From assembly GCA_029449235.1 (NCBI GenBank), contig JANATG010000001.1, positions 4,340,001 to 4,404,000 of the forward strand: a DNA stretch of 64,000 nucleotides, read 5' to 3'. Made by a program: the position numbers and the translations under genes. How positions within the stretch are numbered: the first letter of the stretch is position 1; each line of letters starts with the position of its first letter. A model generated the notes under the pieces. It made no database searches, was not told the DNA's origin, and saw only the letters and a list, made by a program, of their open reading frames with translations. This DNA comes from Linnemannia schmuckeri. Lineage: Eukaryota; Mortierellomycota; Mortierellomycetes; Mortierellales; Mortierellaceae. Positions 53,329 through 64,000 of this stretch are shown one piece after another.

Positions 53329-54023
53329 AGACAACATATTTTAGAGTAGTTTGATTTTGCTGTTGTATTTCTTCGGGGCTGCACTTTCATCAAGGCCAGG
53401 GATTATTCACTTCGATGCTGCGTTTGGCGCGTCTAAGCCACCACTTAGATACTCTTGCTAGGATCTCGTAGGAGGTCGTGCTCACATACGGCGCCGACCT
53501 CCATCAATCTTAGGTAGTTACCATCGCTCTCAGGTAGCTACCATCGCTCTCAGTCCATTCCTGACCCTCCATAGATATGACTCTTAGCATAGACGATCTC
53601 TCCCCCAACTCCCGATCCCCTATAAGATAGCTAGCTTAGCCCTCACTTCTTTTGTTCCTTTTTCCTCATAAAGTTGTCTTTATCATATCTGTCTCCTTTT
53701 GGAATGTCCTTCCTGTATTGGATGTTCATCTTTCTCTGTATTATCTTCACACTTGTCCTTCTCGAACTCTACCTCAACAACTCCATTTCCCCTCTGTTTC
53801 GTCACTCTGCCCCTTAACAGTCTTTCCACGGCCTTCTCATTCCAACATCGACCAGTCACGTGCTCACTTTTGGATACTTGCGACTCTTTTTTTTCGACTC
53901 GCAACATCTCTCGTCTCTGCATTCCGCTCTGCCATCAGACTCAACCATCACAGGAACCCGACTTTTTACAACCCCTCGACGAAACTATACGGACAAGCCC
54001 TCAAGAGACTAGAATGTAGAACT
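53329..54023. other. Intergenic with a short tandem repeat
   Basis: Two copies of a 22-bp unit (CTCAGGTAGCTACCATCGCT type) at about 53510-53555. The rest is a CT-rich leader before the next pseudogene. Confidence 0.5.
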
Positions 54024-55479
54024 ATGACTACACAAGCAATATTCCTTCGCTCCTAGGCAGTCCGCTACATTTAGGAAAACGGGCACCTCGCCGTTGAAGG
54101 AACCTTTTACTTTGCTCGTCACTTGTATGACGTATCTGGCAAGGAGGTCATCTTTTGGGACGATATTCTGGGATTCTTCAAGGATGTTGTTCATGTGCGG
54201 CCTGGAGATATGATTGCTCCTCTTCTTCAGGGTCCTGATGCTAAAAAGTATTTGTCGTCACTAATTGGATCCGACTCTTCGGTGATACCATTGTATCAAC
54301 AAAGCACTCACACTTCGATGATTGTATCAGTTGATAGCCTGGATCTGCTTCGGTTCGCTGTTGTTTCTGGAGTCACGCTGGATATCGTAGTTCGAGGATA
54401 ACTGGTTCATCCGGAGGCATTATTACAGCAGGATTTATTGAGGCAACCCGCTATCATACTAAAACTACATGAACCTTGGAAGAATAAGAAAGTGATTTAC
54501 TTCCCTGACAGCTGCAGACACAGCTCAAGTCTCGGCACTGAAAATAAGGAGATAATTAAGACCAGCATAGCATATACCAACCAGCTACTTCTGCAACAAC
54601 AAGAACAACAGCACATTGCAGATTGGAAGTATCTTTTGCCGCGCCAGTGACTACTAACAACAACATCCTACAACTCCATAGCACTTCCAATCCAAATCCA
54701 TCTTTTTACCTTCAGGAACGCCCCTCAGCAGCATTTTACGATATCGCGGAGACACTAAGAGGTGCTCGCCTTGGTGGCAAAGATGCTTGGCTCACACTTG
54801 GCGACATGTACTAGGATGGGTTGGGCATTCAGAAGGACTATGCGAAAGCACTGGCTTGGTACAGGAAGGCAGCCGAATAAGGACATTCAGAATCCCAGCG
54901 CTGCATCGGCATTATGAACGAGGAGGATCAGGATGCTACTCAGGACTTTTTCAAGGCGACGGATTGGTACTTCATGGTACCGAGTCAAGGATATGCAGCT
55001 GCTCACAACAGCATTGCGCGACTGTACTTCTATGGTCTTGGCGTGACCCAGGACTACACTTAGGCGATAGACTGGTTTCAAAAGGCAGCCGATCAAGGAA
55101 ATGCAGATGGTCAACGTTATATAGGATATTCGTATCATCACGGTCAAGGCGTGTCACAGGACTTTTCGAAAGTGATGGACTGGTATTTGAGGTCTGCTGA
55201 CCAAGGCAATTCTGATGTTCAGCTGAATATCGGGTACTTGTACAGCACCGGTCAAGGCGTGGCTCAGGACGACAGTCAGACGATGGTGTGGTATGAAAAG
55301 GTGGCTGATCAGGGGAATGCGACTGCGCAATACAACTTGGGTGGATGTATGACCACGGAGAAGGAATTACTAAGGATTTGCCCAAGGCCTCTGAGTGGTT
55401 CAGCAAAGCGGCTGAAGGAGGGTACTTGGAAGCGAAGTCGAAAATCGACGCTTTGGAGCGACAAGGATATGATGGTTAG
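54024..55479 (+). pseudogene. Sel1-repeat protein pseudogene 4
   Basis: ATG 54024 is followed by TAG at codon 11 and another TAG six codons later, at conserved positions of the VRRVYENG block. Exon 1 then reads EVIFWDDILGFFKDVVHVR. The intron (from about 54248, weak donor GTATTT) ends at TAG before LDLLRFAVVSGVTLDIVV, which is followed by a stop. In the repeats the frame stays open across more than 500 nt apart from isolated TAG, TAA and TAG codons at about 54812, 54878 and 55061. A frameshift near 55340 precedes the end at TAG 55477-55479. Confidence 0.85.
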
Positions 55480-55647
55480 GGTGGGAAAAAACAAGAGTTT
55501 GTTAGCAAGTCGTTCAACTGAGACAATCTTGAAGAAACAAACAACATTCTGTTTGTAGACAGCCTTTGTTTACGGTGTGTTTCGGTAACATCTGATATCA
55601 AATCTCTTCGCTTGCGATCGTAGCTGGAATTGATTTTAGTCACGATT
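55480..55647. other. Intergenic
   Basis: Short spacer; no gene. Confidence 0.5.
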
Positions 55648-55658
55648 CGACCAATCAT
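55648..55658 (+). promoter_or_regulatory. CCAAT box upstream of Sel1 gene C
   Basis: CGACCAATCAT lies 239 nt before the ATG at 55897, matching the sites upstream of Sel1 genes A and B; the extended TTCGACCAATCA is shared with gene B. Confidence 0.5.
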
Positions 55659-55896
55659 GCACGGGGCGCGTTGTTGTTGCATTGTCGTTGCCCACAGAAC
55701 CAAAACTCTCTTTTATGCTTTTTCGACTCTTCCCTCTGCTTTTCGACTCTTATGAAAGAATGTGTCATCGCCTTCCTCCTTTCATTTCCTTCCCATCCTT
55801 CCTCACTGCTCTCCCTTCACTTTTCCATTCTAAAAAAGAAACATCTTTCTTTTTCTTCAGGCAATTACTCCTCCAGCAAACGACACTTTGACGTTC

Positions 55897-57655
55897 ATGA
55901 CAGTTCATGAGAACCGCCCTCTTGTCCAGGCAGTCCGACGCGTCTACGAAACAGGACAGCCCACGACTCCCTCGAATATCACATACATTACCTGCCACCC
56001 GGACTCTTCTTCTTCTGGAAATAATGTTATCCTATGGGAAGATATCAAGACGGTCTTTGGAGACGTGGCTTATGTCCGGTCTGGAAGCATTGTCCAGACT
56101 TTTCTCAAGGGCGGAGACTTTAAAAAGTGTGTGCTGGATATTTAATTATCAAATCTTTTTTTTTTTTTTTTTTTTTTTTAGAAAAAAATTGCATCAAATT
56201 GGCCAGATTGTCTAACGCGTTGCCAATTATTTCTTTTTAATTGAAAGCCTTGACCCGCTTCGCATTAGAGCAGTCCCTGGTGCTACACTGGAAGTTGTCG
56301 TCAGAGGTCAACCAATCTACACAGAGCCTACAGCGCAACAGAAGACATCTAACAGAGCGAGCCTGCAGGAATTACTTCGGGATGCTCTTCAGGAGACACA
56401 AAAGACTACGCGTCACTCCAAGTACTCATATATCAGGAACCCAGTCCCGGCACGACCGCCACGCACCCTAAAAACAGCCATCACTCAACAATTATCCACC
56501 AGCATCAGCAACCCAAACACTTACAACTCCCCCAAAGTAACCCCTCTATCGCCACCACAACCCGCACCAGAGGATCAGCCCGCCCACGGCGCGACACAAG
56601 ATTTCATATCGACGATGATGACTGCAAGGACTGGCTGCAAGTATGCCCAGGCGAGTCTTGGCATCATGTACCTGGATGGCCTGGGGGTGAGTCAAGACTA
56701 CAAGCAGGCTAAGGACTGGCTCTTAAAGGCAGCCGAGCAAGGAAGCGCCGATGCCCAATGCAACGTCGGATATATATACGAGAACGGAAAGGGTATTCCA
56801 CATGACCCTTACAAAGCGGCGCTTTGGTTCGCCATGTCCGCCGAGCAAGGACTTAGATTTGCCCAGCATAACCTTGGTTGCCTGTATCGAGATGGTCGAG
56901 GAGTACCGAAAGATGATACTAAGGCTGCAGAGTTGTTCCTCAAGGCAGCAGAACAAGGTCACTCAGGCGCTCAAGAAAATATTGGCTTTGCGTATGACAA
57001 GGGTCAAGGTGTGCCTCAAGACCATGCTAAGGCCGCAGAATGGTACCTCAAGTCTGCCGAGCAAGGAAGTTTATTCTCTCAATACAACCTCGGCGTATTG
57101 TATCGATATGGGCGTGGTGTAAAGCAGGACCATGATCAGTCGTTAGCTTGGTACCTCAAGGCTGCCGAACAAGGATCTACAGATGCAATGTGCGCTATCG
57201 GGTACAACTACCAATACGGCGACGGCGCCACCCAGGATTACACCCAGGCCATGGAGTGGTACGTCAAGGCAGCAGATCTAGGAAACCCGACGGCCCAAAA
57301 CAACATTGCCATCATGTATGATGACGGCCAAGGTGTCCCTCAAGACTATGAGATTGCCATGGACTGGTTCCTCAAAGCGGCTGAACAAGGACTTGCCACT
57401 GCGCAGAACAGTCTTGGCGTGATGTATCAGTACGGCCAGGGCGTACTTCAGGATTACTCGTTGGCGGTTGGGTGGTATCGCGAGGCTGCTGATCAGGGGC
57501 ATGCAGATGCACAGTTCAACCTTGGCAATATGTATGAAGATGGAGAGGGTGTTGAGGTCGATAAGACTGAGGCGATTATGTGGTACCAGAAGGCGGCTGA
57601 GCAAGGAAATACCAATGCAAAGAAACGACTTGAGCTCTTGGAGCGAAGAGCGTGA
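55897..57655 (+). CDS. Sel1-repeat protein C (intact, 545 aa, nine repeats)
   Basis: Two exons, join(55897..56126, 56248..57655), 1638 nt in frame. The start is ATG 55897, because the codon pattern MTVHENRPLVQAVRRVYETG aligns with genes A, B and D. Exon 1 carries the conserved N-terminal domain (YITCHPDSS, VILWEDIKTVFGD, YVRSGSIVQTFLKG). The phase-2 intron (GTGTGT...AAAG) splits the usual Asn codon before LDPLRIRAVPGATLEVVV. A polar linker of about 110 residues follows, then nine consecutive 36-residue Sel1 repeats (AQxNLG...GxGVxQDYxxAxxWYLKAAEQG) that fill the protein almost to its end. This is the largest intact member and the best template for the family. No signal peptide or membrane segment. 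Partner unknown. Confidence 0.88.
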
Positions 57656-57988
57656 AAGGCGAACGAAACTATTGCAGCCGAACATACTTTCTTTCTCTTC
57701 TCTTTCTTTTTTTTCTTTTTTTTTTACCACACTAATCTTGAGAACGCCAAATAAAAAAACGGTCCTTTTACAGAATAGGTCTGAGCACGTGGAACCATCG
57801 AAAATTAACCATCATTTCGTCTTCACCCTTTTACGTGCCTCCTTTCATTTTCTTTTTTCATTCCTTCCCTTGCGAAGCGTCATCACCTTTCTTCTTACTT
57901 CCTTTGCATTCACTCTTCATTACCCCTCTTTCACCTTTCTCATTCAGCATACAGTCCTTCTCCAACATCCTCCAACGAGTTCATGCTC
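57656..57988. other. Intergenic; CT-rich leader
   Basis: T/CT-rich sequence before Sel1 pseudogene 5; no gene. Confidence 0.5.
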
Positions 57989-59972
57989 ATGTCGATTCAG
58001 GAGAATCACCTTCACGTCCAGGAAGTTCGTTGAGTCTACGACAACGAGCACCCCTCTACAGTGTCCGATTACGATTCACTTTGACTGCTACCCTGTTCCC
58101 TCCTCTGGCAGCGACATCATCCTCTGAGACGACATTCTTGCAGTTTTCGATAATGCTTTCTATATGTGCTCTGGGACCACTGTTGTTCCCTTCGTCAATG
58201 GATCTGACAACATAAAATAATTGCATCTCTCAAATATGTCGCTGACATTTGGTATTTGAACATGGAATAATGACACCGTTTGCCTGACAACAGCGATATA
58301 TATTTTTTAATCGATAATCATGACCCGCTGCTCATTGCTGCGCTTCCAGACATAGTTTTAGGGGTTGTTACTCCAGCTCAATTGGTTCATTCTAAGCTAT
58401 TGTTGCAACAGGAAGAGTCGAGCGAGACAATCTTAAAGGAACTCTCTCCGAATCCCAATAACATCACTTTCAACATCAATATACCAATGCCTGCACGCGA
58501 TCTGAGAGGAATAAATGTAGTCAACTACACATGTACCAACCACCCAGTTAGTATAACATCAGGAGCACAACCTACCCCTGGCAATCAACTGTCCACCATA
58601 TACTACGCTCTAGATCTCTATCAAATTCTCAAGGAGAACCAACTACCCGCACCGGAAAAACTTGTATCTGCTACAACTCCAAATCTCATGTAGATAATGA
58701 CAAGCGCCTACAGCGGCGACAAAGAACGCACAGGCTATACTTAGTGTCATGTACAGGAGCGGTCAAGGAGTTTCTCAGGATTATCAGGCGGCCATGTTCT
58801 GTATCCCAAGACGACCGAGCAAGGCAGTACGCTAGCTCAATGCGACATCGGCTACTGTATAGCAAAGGACAGGGAGTTTCACAGGATTCTGGTCGAGTGA
58901 ATAAATGGTATCTTAAGGCGGCAGTACAAGGATATGCAATTACCCAAAACAACATTGGTCATTTGTATGAGAATGGTCGAAGAGTGTCTCAGGATTACTT
59001 CAAGGCGGTGGGTTGGTATGTCAAGGCTGCCAACCAAGAAAACGCTCTGGAGGAATGTAACCTTACTTATCTGTATCAGAAGGGCCTCAGTGTTCCTCAG
59101 GATTATTGGCAAGCAATGAACTAGTACAGCGAGTTCGCCGAGTAGGGAAGCGCGGCTGCTCAATTCAACATCGGATCTTTGTATCAGCGTGGCCTAGGCG
59201 TGCCCAAGGATTACCTTCAGGCAATGGCCTGATACCAAAAGGCCGCTGATAAAGGAAATTCAAAGGCTCAATGCAATGTCGGTCGGCTGTATCAATTTGG
59301 TCGCGGTGTCCCTGAGGACTACGGCGACGCGATGTGTTGGTTCCTCAAGCCTGCCGAACAAGGACAAGCAAATGCTCAGAACAGTGTCGGCTATCTGCAT
59401 GAACACGGCCACGGTGTGCCTCAGGACAGTACCTTGGCGATGAAGAGATATCTTAAGGCTACCAAACAAAGACATACAAGTGCTCAGTACAATGTCGCTT
59501 ACCATTACAAAAAAGGCCGGGGTATCGAAAAGGATGTGGTCAATGCAATGGAGTGGTGCCTGAAGGCAGCTGAGGAAGGACACTTTCGCTCTCAATATGA
59601 ACTAAGTCAGATGTATCGAAAGAGATCTGCAGGGCCGGAGGATTTTGGTCGAGCAATAGGCTGGTTTCGAAAGGCCGTCGAGCAAGGGTATGAAATGTTC
59701 AGTATATGATCGGCTACATGTACGACTGCAGTGAGGGTGGCACCAAGGACAGTTCTCTGGCGATGGAGTGGTATCAGAGGGCTGCTGAACAAGGAACGGA
59801 GGCTGCACAATATTACATTGGCTTCAAGTACGAACGTGGCATGGGTGTGGCAAAAGACAAGGTGTTGGCGATGGAGTGGTATCAAAAGTCGGTAGAACAA
59901 GGATATGCCTTGGCGAAGGAAAGGATCGCTCGACTGGAGGAGAAAGGCTATGGCGTCAGGGGCGAAAAGTAG
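57989..59972 (+). pseudogene. Sel1-repeat protein pseudogene 5
   Basis: ATG 57989 starts MSIQENHLHVQEVR, then TGA where intact genes have the R of RVYENG. A frame change follows, then IILxDDILAVFDNAFYMCSG, with the W of WDDI changed to a stop. The intron region is eroded. Exon 2 resumes HDPLLIAALPDIVLGVV and a linker with NYTCTN. The Sel1 repeats contain stops (for example about 58691, 59124, 59142 and 59230) and at least three frame changes. The last repeats end ERIARLEEKGYGVRGEK and TAG 59970-59972. Its 3' half is related to pseudogene 6 just downstream, so the two arose by tandem duplication. Confidence 0.85.
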
Positions 59973-60188
59973 GTGGGCATTGTCGACAATCTATTCTGGT
60001 CACCCCCCTTAGTTGAACGCGCTCATTGAATAACATCGACGCTGTTTTCGCCATTCTTTAGTCCTTGTTTGTGAACTAATCATTCCTGGGACTAACAAAA
60101 TCGACCATCATGAGGCACCCAGACATCATTTCCGACTTTGCCCTTTTTGTTTCCTTTCGTCTTTATTTCCTTCAATTTCTTCATGCAG

Positions 60189-61459
60189 GATCTTGGTCGA
60201 GCGAGTGAATGGTACTTGAAAGCGGCTCTACAAGGACATTCATTAGCACAAAACAACATCGGCAGCATGTATCAACAAGGTCGAGGGGTGCCTCAAGACT
60301 ACCTCAAGGACATTCATTAGCACAAAACAACATCGGCAGCATGTATCAACAAGGTCGAGGGGTGCCTCAAGACTACCTCAAGGCCATGGAGTGGTATATC
60401 AAATCCGTCACGCAAGGAAACACGACTGCTCAGGACAATATCGGCTCTCTGTATCGAAACGGTCTTGGTGTCCCTCGAGACTATCATAAAACATTGGAGT
60501 GCTACCTCGCTTCCGCCAGGGGAGAGAATGCGTCTGCACAAAAGAACATTGGCGATTTGTACCAGCACGGTCTCAGCGTGCCTCAAGACTACTCTCAAGC
60601 AATGACCTGGTATCTCAGGGCAGCTAACCAGGAGCATGTACCCACCCACACCAGCATCGCCAGTTTGTATTACAATGGCAAGGGCGTACCACAAGATTAC
60701 TCCAAAGCCCTGCTCTGGTACAGAAAGGCCGCCGATAGGAAGGATGCAGAGGCTCAGCGCTGCATCGGCTGTCTATATCATTTTGGTCACGGTGTCCGTA
60801 AGGATTATACTCGAGCGTGGCACTGGTACATTATGGCCGCCAAACAGGGCCTTGCAACCGTTCAAAACAGCGTGGGCTACTTGCGCGAGTTTGGCTACGG
60901 TATACCACAGAATAGCTCTTTGGCTATACGCTGGTATCTCAAGTCTGCGAAACAAGGAAACGCTATCGCCCAAGGTCATATCGGATGCTATTACGAGAAG
61001 GGCCGTGGTGTCGAAAAGGATCTGGTCAATGCAATGCAGTGGTACCTGTAGGCAGCTCAGCAAGGAAACGCACGCGCTCAATACAATATCGGTCAGATGT
61101 ATCGAGAGGGCCAAGGTGTGCCTCAAGACTTTGATCAAGCAATGGATTGGTTTTAGAAGGCCGCCAAACAAGGTCTCGCCTCTGCTCAATGCACAATCGG
61201 ATATATGTACAACAACGGTCAAGGTGTCGCCAAGGACAGCATTTTTGCGATGAACTGGTATCAGAGGGCTGCTGAACAAGAACTCGTGTCCGCTCAGTAC
61301 AACGTTAGCTTTATGTATGAGCATGGTGAGAGTGTGGCAATAGACTAGTCATTAGCGTTGGAGTGGTACAAAAAGTCGGCTGAGCAAGGATATGCCTTGG
61401 CGAAGGAAAAAGTCGTCCGACTGGAGCAACAAGGATACGGTTTCAGGGGAGAAAAGTAG
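60189..61459 (+). pseudogene. Sel1-repeat pseudogene 6, lacking exon 1
   Basis: Starts abruptly at a CAG acceptor-like site with DLGRASEWYLKAALQG and has no N-terminal domain, so it is a 5'-truncated copy. A 74-bp exact tandem duplication (60234-60381) shifts the frame once. After it about 670 nt of Sel1 repeats are open until TAG at 61049-61051, followed in the same frame by TAG at 61154-61156 and TAG at 61346-61348. The protein would end VVRLEQQGYGFRGEK at TAG 61457-61459, the same end as pseudogene 5. Confidence 0.85.
60234..60381 (+). repeat. Exact 74-bp tandem duplication inside Sel1 pseudogene 6
   Basis: 60234-60307 and 60308-60381 read identical, starting GGACATTCATTAGCAC and ending CTACCTCAA. 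The unit is not a multiple of three, so it breaks the reading frame. Confidence 0.92.
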
Positions 61460-63458
61460 CTAGATATAGTTGACAAAGTGTCAAGGTTCCACTCTGATAC
61501 GTCGTCAACTTGACGCCACCAACCCTACCCACCGCCACCAATATTCGAGATCCTTCATTGCTTACTAGTCAACCATTGACATAAAAAGCTCTAGAGGTCT
61601 TCACCACAGTACAAGCAACACCCACTACCCCTAGCTAGTCCTTCAACTTTAGTTAGTTCACTTTATTAAAGTTCACAGTCCATCAGTAGTACCTGATTTC
61701 CTTTACCACATCTTGAAGGCTTAAGCGACTCCGTCGAAAGAAAAAAGATGGAATAAAAAAAAACAGGTTTACATGGTGCGGCAGGAGAAGAAGCAATTCA
61801 ATTCAATGGCGCGGGCCAACTCTTGCAACAAGTGGCGCGATCCAAGCGAGAGCAAAGCATGCTGTCCTTGAACAACAGACGAGTTGTCTTTATTCTTGAT
61901 CACTTTGCAATGGAAAGGCGGACGATGATGACTGAGAAGGAATAAGAAGCAAGAAGGGTATGTGTGAGCAGAGAACTGAAAGAATTATGTAATGAACGAT
62001 AGGAAAGATGATGATCCTGAGCGTGGGAGAAAATAGAAAATAAAAACATTATAGCTTATAGCAGCGACAGTGAAATACAGGAGAGGAAAAGAGGAAGGGT
62101 GGGGAAAAAAGGAAGAAGAAAAAGAAACAGGGAGAAGGAAAGGCACAAGGAAAGAACGCAGAGAATGAGATATTGCATTTGCTATTATTTTTCAAATTGG
62201 GAGACGCGTTCAATGCTTCGCTATTTCGAAGCCAGACTCCATTCTCAGAAGTGAGTGGCATTAGGCTTGCCTCAGCGCTTCTCTTAGGAAGGACAACCCT
62301 TTGTTAATTCTTGGCCAATTTTTGCCCATGTCTCCTGCAATGCTTGCGCCAAAAAAAAAAGTAAAAAATAAAAAGGAGTAGGAATAAGAATAGAGCTTCT
62401 CCTTATCTCTTTCCTCACCAACCCTGATCCAGCATCAATTACACCACCATGAACCATAATGTTAGGGCCATTTTCACCAAACCCATCACCAACTGCCTTT
62501 GCACGAGAAAAACAGCCAAATAGAACAATCTGAGGAGGTACATCTTTGGCCCATCAACCTCTCGACCACCATGTGAGGAGCTTGGAGAAGGAATTACCTA
62601 CGATGGCATTGCCAAGGAGCAACGCTTTTCCGCCGAAAGGTTACCTGTTTTAACCATGACATTTATGATGTCAAAAAAAAATCCTTTAGTTTGACTTGCA
62701 AGCGAAGTCAAAAATTGTGTAGATGTTCAGAATCAACTTCAGCTCATCACGTCCAGAGTGACTTCATTGGAGAAGACGGTGGCGGGCTTGCGGAGAGAGG
62801 GCACATACCTGCGAAGCGAGGTGTCAGGACTTAGGGAGAATGGCGGCATGAGTGACGGCCCTCATTTGCCTCCCCAGCCTCTTCGTCCCAAGGTGGTTCC
62901 CCTCCCTAACGTAAATATTAGCAACTCAAGAAGGGATCACATGTGTTTTGATGTTTCTGCTCGTGGAGTGCATCTCGACCTTCCAAGCCAGCAGCCAAAG
63001 GTTGATAGAAAAAATAAGCGAGAGGGACGTTCAAGAATAGTTACGGTTCTAGGGGACCCTGCGCTTATACCGCGCTTAATTCTATTTATAAAGGCCCCCT
63101 CTCCCAGGAACCCGGCCCCAATTTTGAATATACCCCAGGGCTCCCTCCAAACATCAATGTAACGGCGAACACTGACGATGTAGCACTTTTTTTTTTTTTG
63201 TTGTGATTTTCACCCACTACATAACCAGGAGCACACTCTTACAGGGATTGTAAGATTTTCATTTGACCGTCCCGGTAAGAAAACGTGGGTTGAAAGAAAA
63301 TATACTTTTGTGCATACTCATGGCGACATCACCTCTCTCTTTTTTTTTTCTTCTCCATCTTCGTCCTTGCCATCACATTCCCTTTCCTTCCTCACACCCT
63401 TTGCCATTCACCCTGCAGTCCCTGTTCTTAAGCATCTCCCTCCAAGAACCTAATCCTT
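61460..63458. other. Long intergenic region with a possible coding remnant
   Basis: Mostly featureless. From about 62695 to 63162 a + frame is open; its first part (VQNQLQLITSRVTSLEKTV, LRSEVSGLREN) looks like a coiled coil, then becomes low-complexity. There is no ATG at its start and a TGA lies just upstream, so it may be a decayed exon of an unidentified gene or element. 63340-63440 is the CT-rich leader of the next Sel1 gene. Confidence 0.4.
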
Positions 63459-64000
63459 ATGACGATTCAGAAGACCCCCTCTCATGTACAAGCAGTGCGC
63501 CGAGTCTACGACAATGGACAGCCCTCAACTGCATCAGACACGATTCACCTCGTTTGCTACCCAGACCCTTTTTCTGGAGAAAACATCCTCCTCTGGGATG
63601 ACATCAAGGCAGCCTTTGACAACGTTGTTCATGTTCGGTCTGGCACCGTCGTACTTCCTTTCATCAAGGGTGCTAACTTTAAAAAGTGAGTTGTTTGTTA
63701 ATTATTTAGACGGACCTTATTTCTGTTTAACTCCACTACCCCTAAGTAGTGTCTAATGCTCCGCCCAATTATTTGTACCTTCTTAGTCTTGATCCGCTTC
63801 GCATTGCTGCAGTGCCTGGTGTTACCCTGGATGTCGTTGTTCGAGGCCAGGACGCGCCACAGGACAGTAGTCATGCAGGAACGATTACTAACACCGCACC
63901 TAGACGAAATCCAGTGTATGGGCTCGAAAACACTGCAATGGACAACTATACACATATCGACAAACCGGCAGATATCATAGTATTGTCTCAATTGATGTCT
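63459..64000 (+). CDS. Sel1-family protein D (partial, runs off the window)
   Basis: Exon 1 63459..63685 and exon 2 from 63787 to the window end; the phase-2 intron (GTGAGT...TTAG) splits the Asn codon as in genes A-C. Exon 1 begins MTIQKTPSHVQAVRRVYDNG and has LLWDDIKAAFDNVVHVRSG. Exon 2 gives LDPLRIAAVPGVTLDVVVRG and then the linker motif RRNPVYGLE...NYTHID, closest to gene B. No stop or frame break up to position 64000. Sel1 repeats are expected beyond the window but are not seen, so that part is inference. Confidence 0.82.

Noticed and set aside
56615..57655. Sel1 repeats as a CRISPR-like or DNA-level repeat array
   Set aside because: The 108-bp periodicity follows the 36-residue protein repeat and the DNA units are only moderately similar.
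54024..61459. Stop-codon reassignment (TAG as sense) in Sel1 genes
   Set aside because: Intact family members and housekeeping genes terminate normally, and the same pseudogenes contain true frameshifts.

Overview
The window is nuclear DNA from an early-diverging filamentous fungus, most likely a Mortierellomycotina species (Mortierella, Linnemannia or Podila type). The reasons are intron-rich housekeeping genes with short GT-AG introns (donors mostly GTAAGT, GTACGT or GTATGT), CT-rich leaders, a LINE fragment of Mucoromycota type, and a large expansion of Sel1-repeat genes that share an unusual N-terminal domain. Assignment below phylum level is inference.

Layout. 0.56-1.4 kb: a tRNA-His and, 6 bp upstream of it, a 5'-truncated LINE. 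1.9-3.3 kb: exons of an unrecognised membrane-protein gene, probably decayed. 3.9-8.7 kb: one Sel1 pseudogene and two intact Sel1 genes. 8.79-11.14 kb: a complete but decayed pogo/Tc1-mariner element with inverted repeats and a TA target duplication. 11.8-16.6 kb: five members of a small secreted, cysteine-rich, apparently GPI-anchored family. 17.3-18.2 kb: first copy of a segmental duplication. 18.6-40.4 kb: an island of conserved single-copy genes: KIN1-like kinase, alpha/beta hydrolase with a peroxisomal-type tail, Ser/Pro/Thr-rich tail-anchored protein, ULA1 (NEDD8 E1 regulatory subunit), MAM33/p32, succinate dehydrogenase flavoprotein, prefoldin subunit 1 and NEDD8/RUB1. 41.1-42.0 kb: second copy of the duplication. 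42.1-44.1 kb: Sel1 pseudogene. 45.2-51.2 kb: six more cysteine-rich family loci (two intact, three broken, one tail relic). 51.8-64 kb: four Sel1 pseudogenes, a 545-residue intact Sel1 gene and the start of another.

How it fits together. The conserved island is bracketed by two accessory blocks built from the same three ingredients (Sel1 genes, cysteine-rich genes, the duplicated segment), all on the + strand, with intact and broken members interleaved. The cysteine-rich family has an eight-cysteine framework whose spacing barely varies although the rest of the sequence diverges, and paralogues keep recognisable promoters; it resembles a CFEM-like surface protein family with a longer loop. 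The Sel1 family has a fixed two-exon architecture: exon 1 encodes most of a conserved domain, a phase-2 intron follows at a fixed place, and exon 2 carries a variable number of Sel1 repeats. These two families are the best candidates for something undescribed. In the island, NEDD8 and one subunit of its activating enzyme lie about 6 kb apart.

Exon coordinates were assembled by hand from splice signals and reading phase. All intact multi-exon models close in frame.
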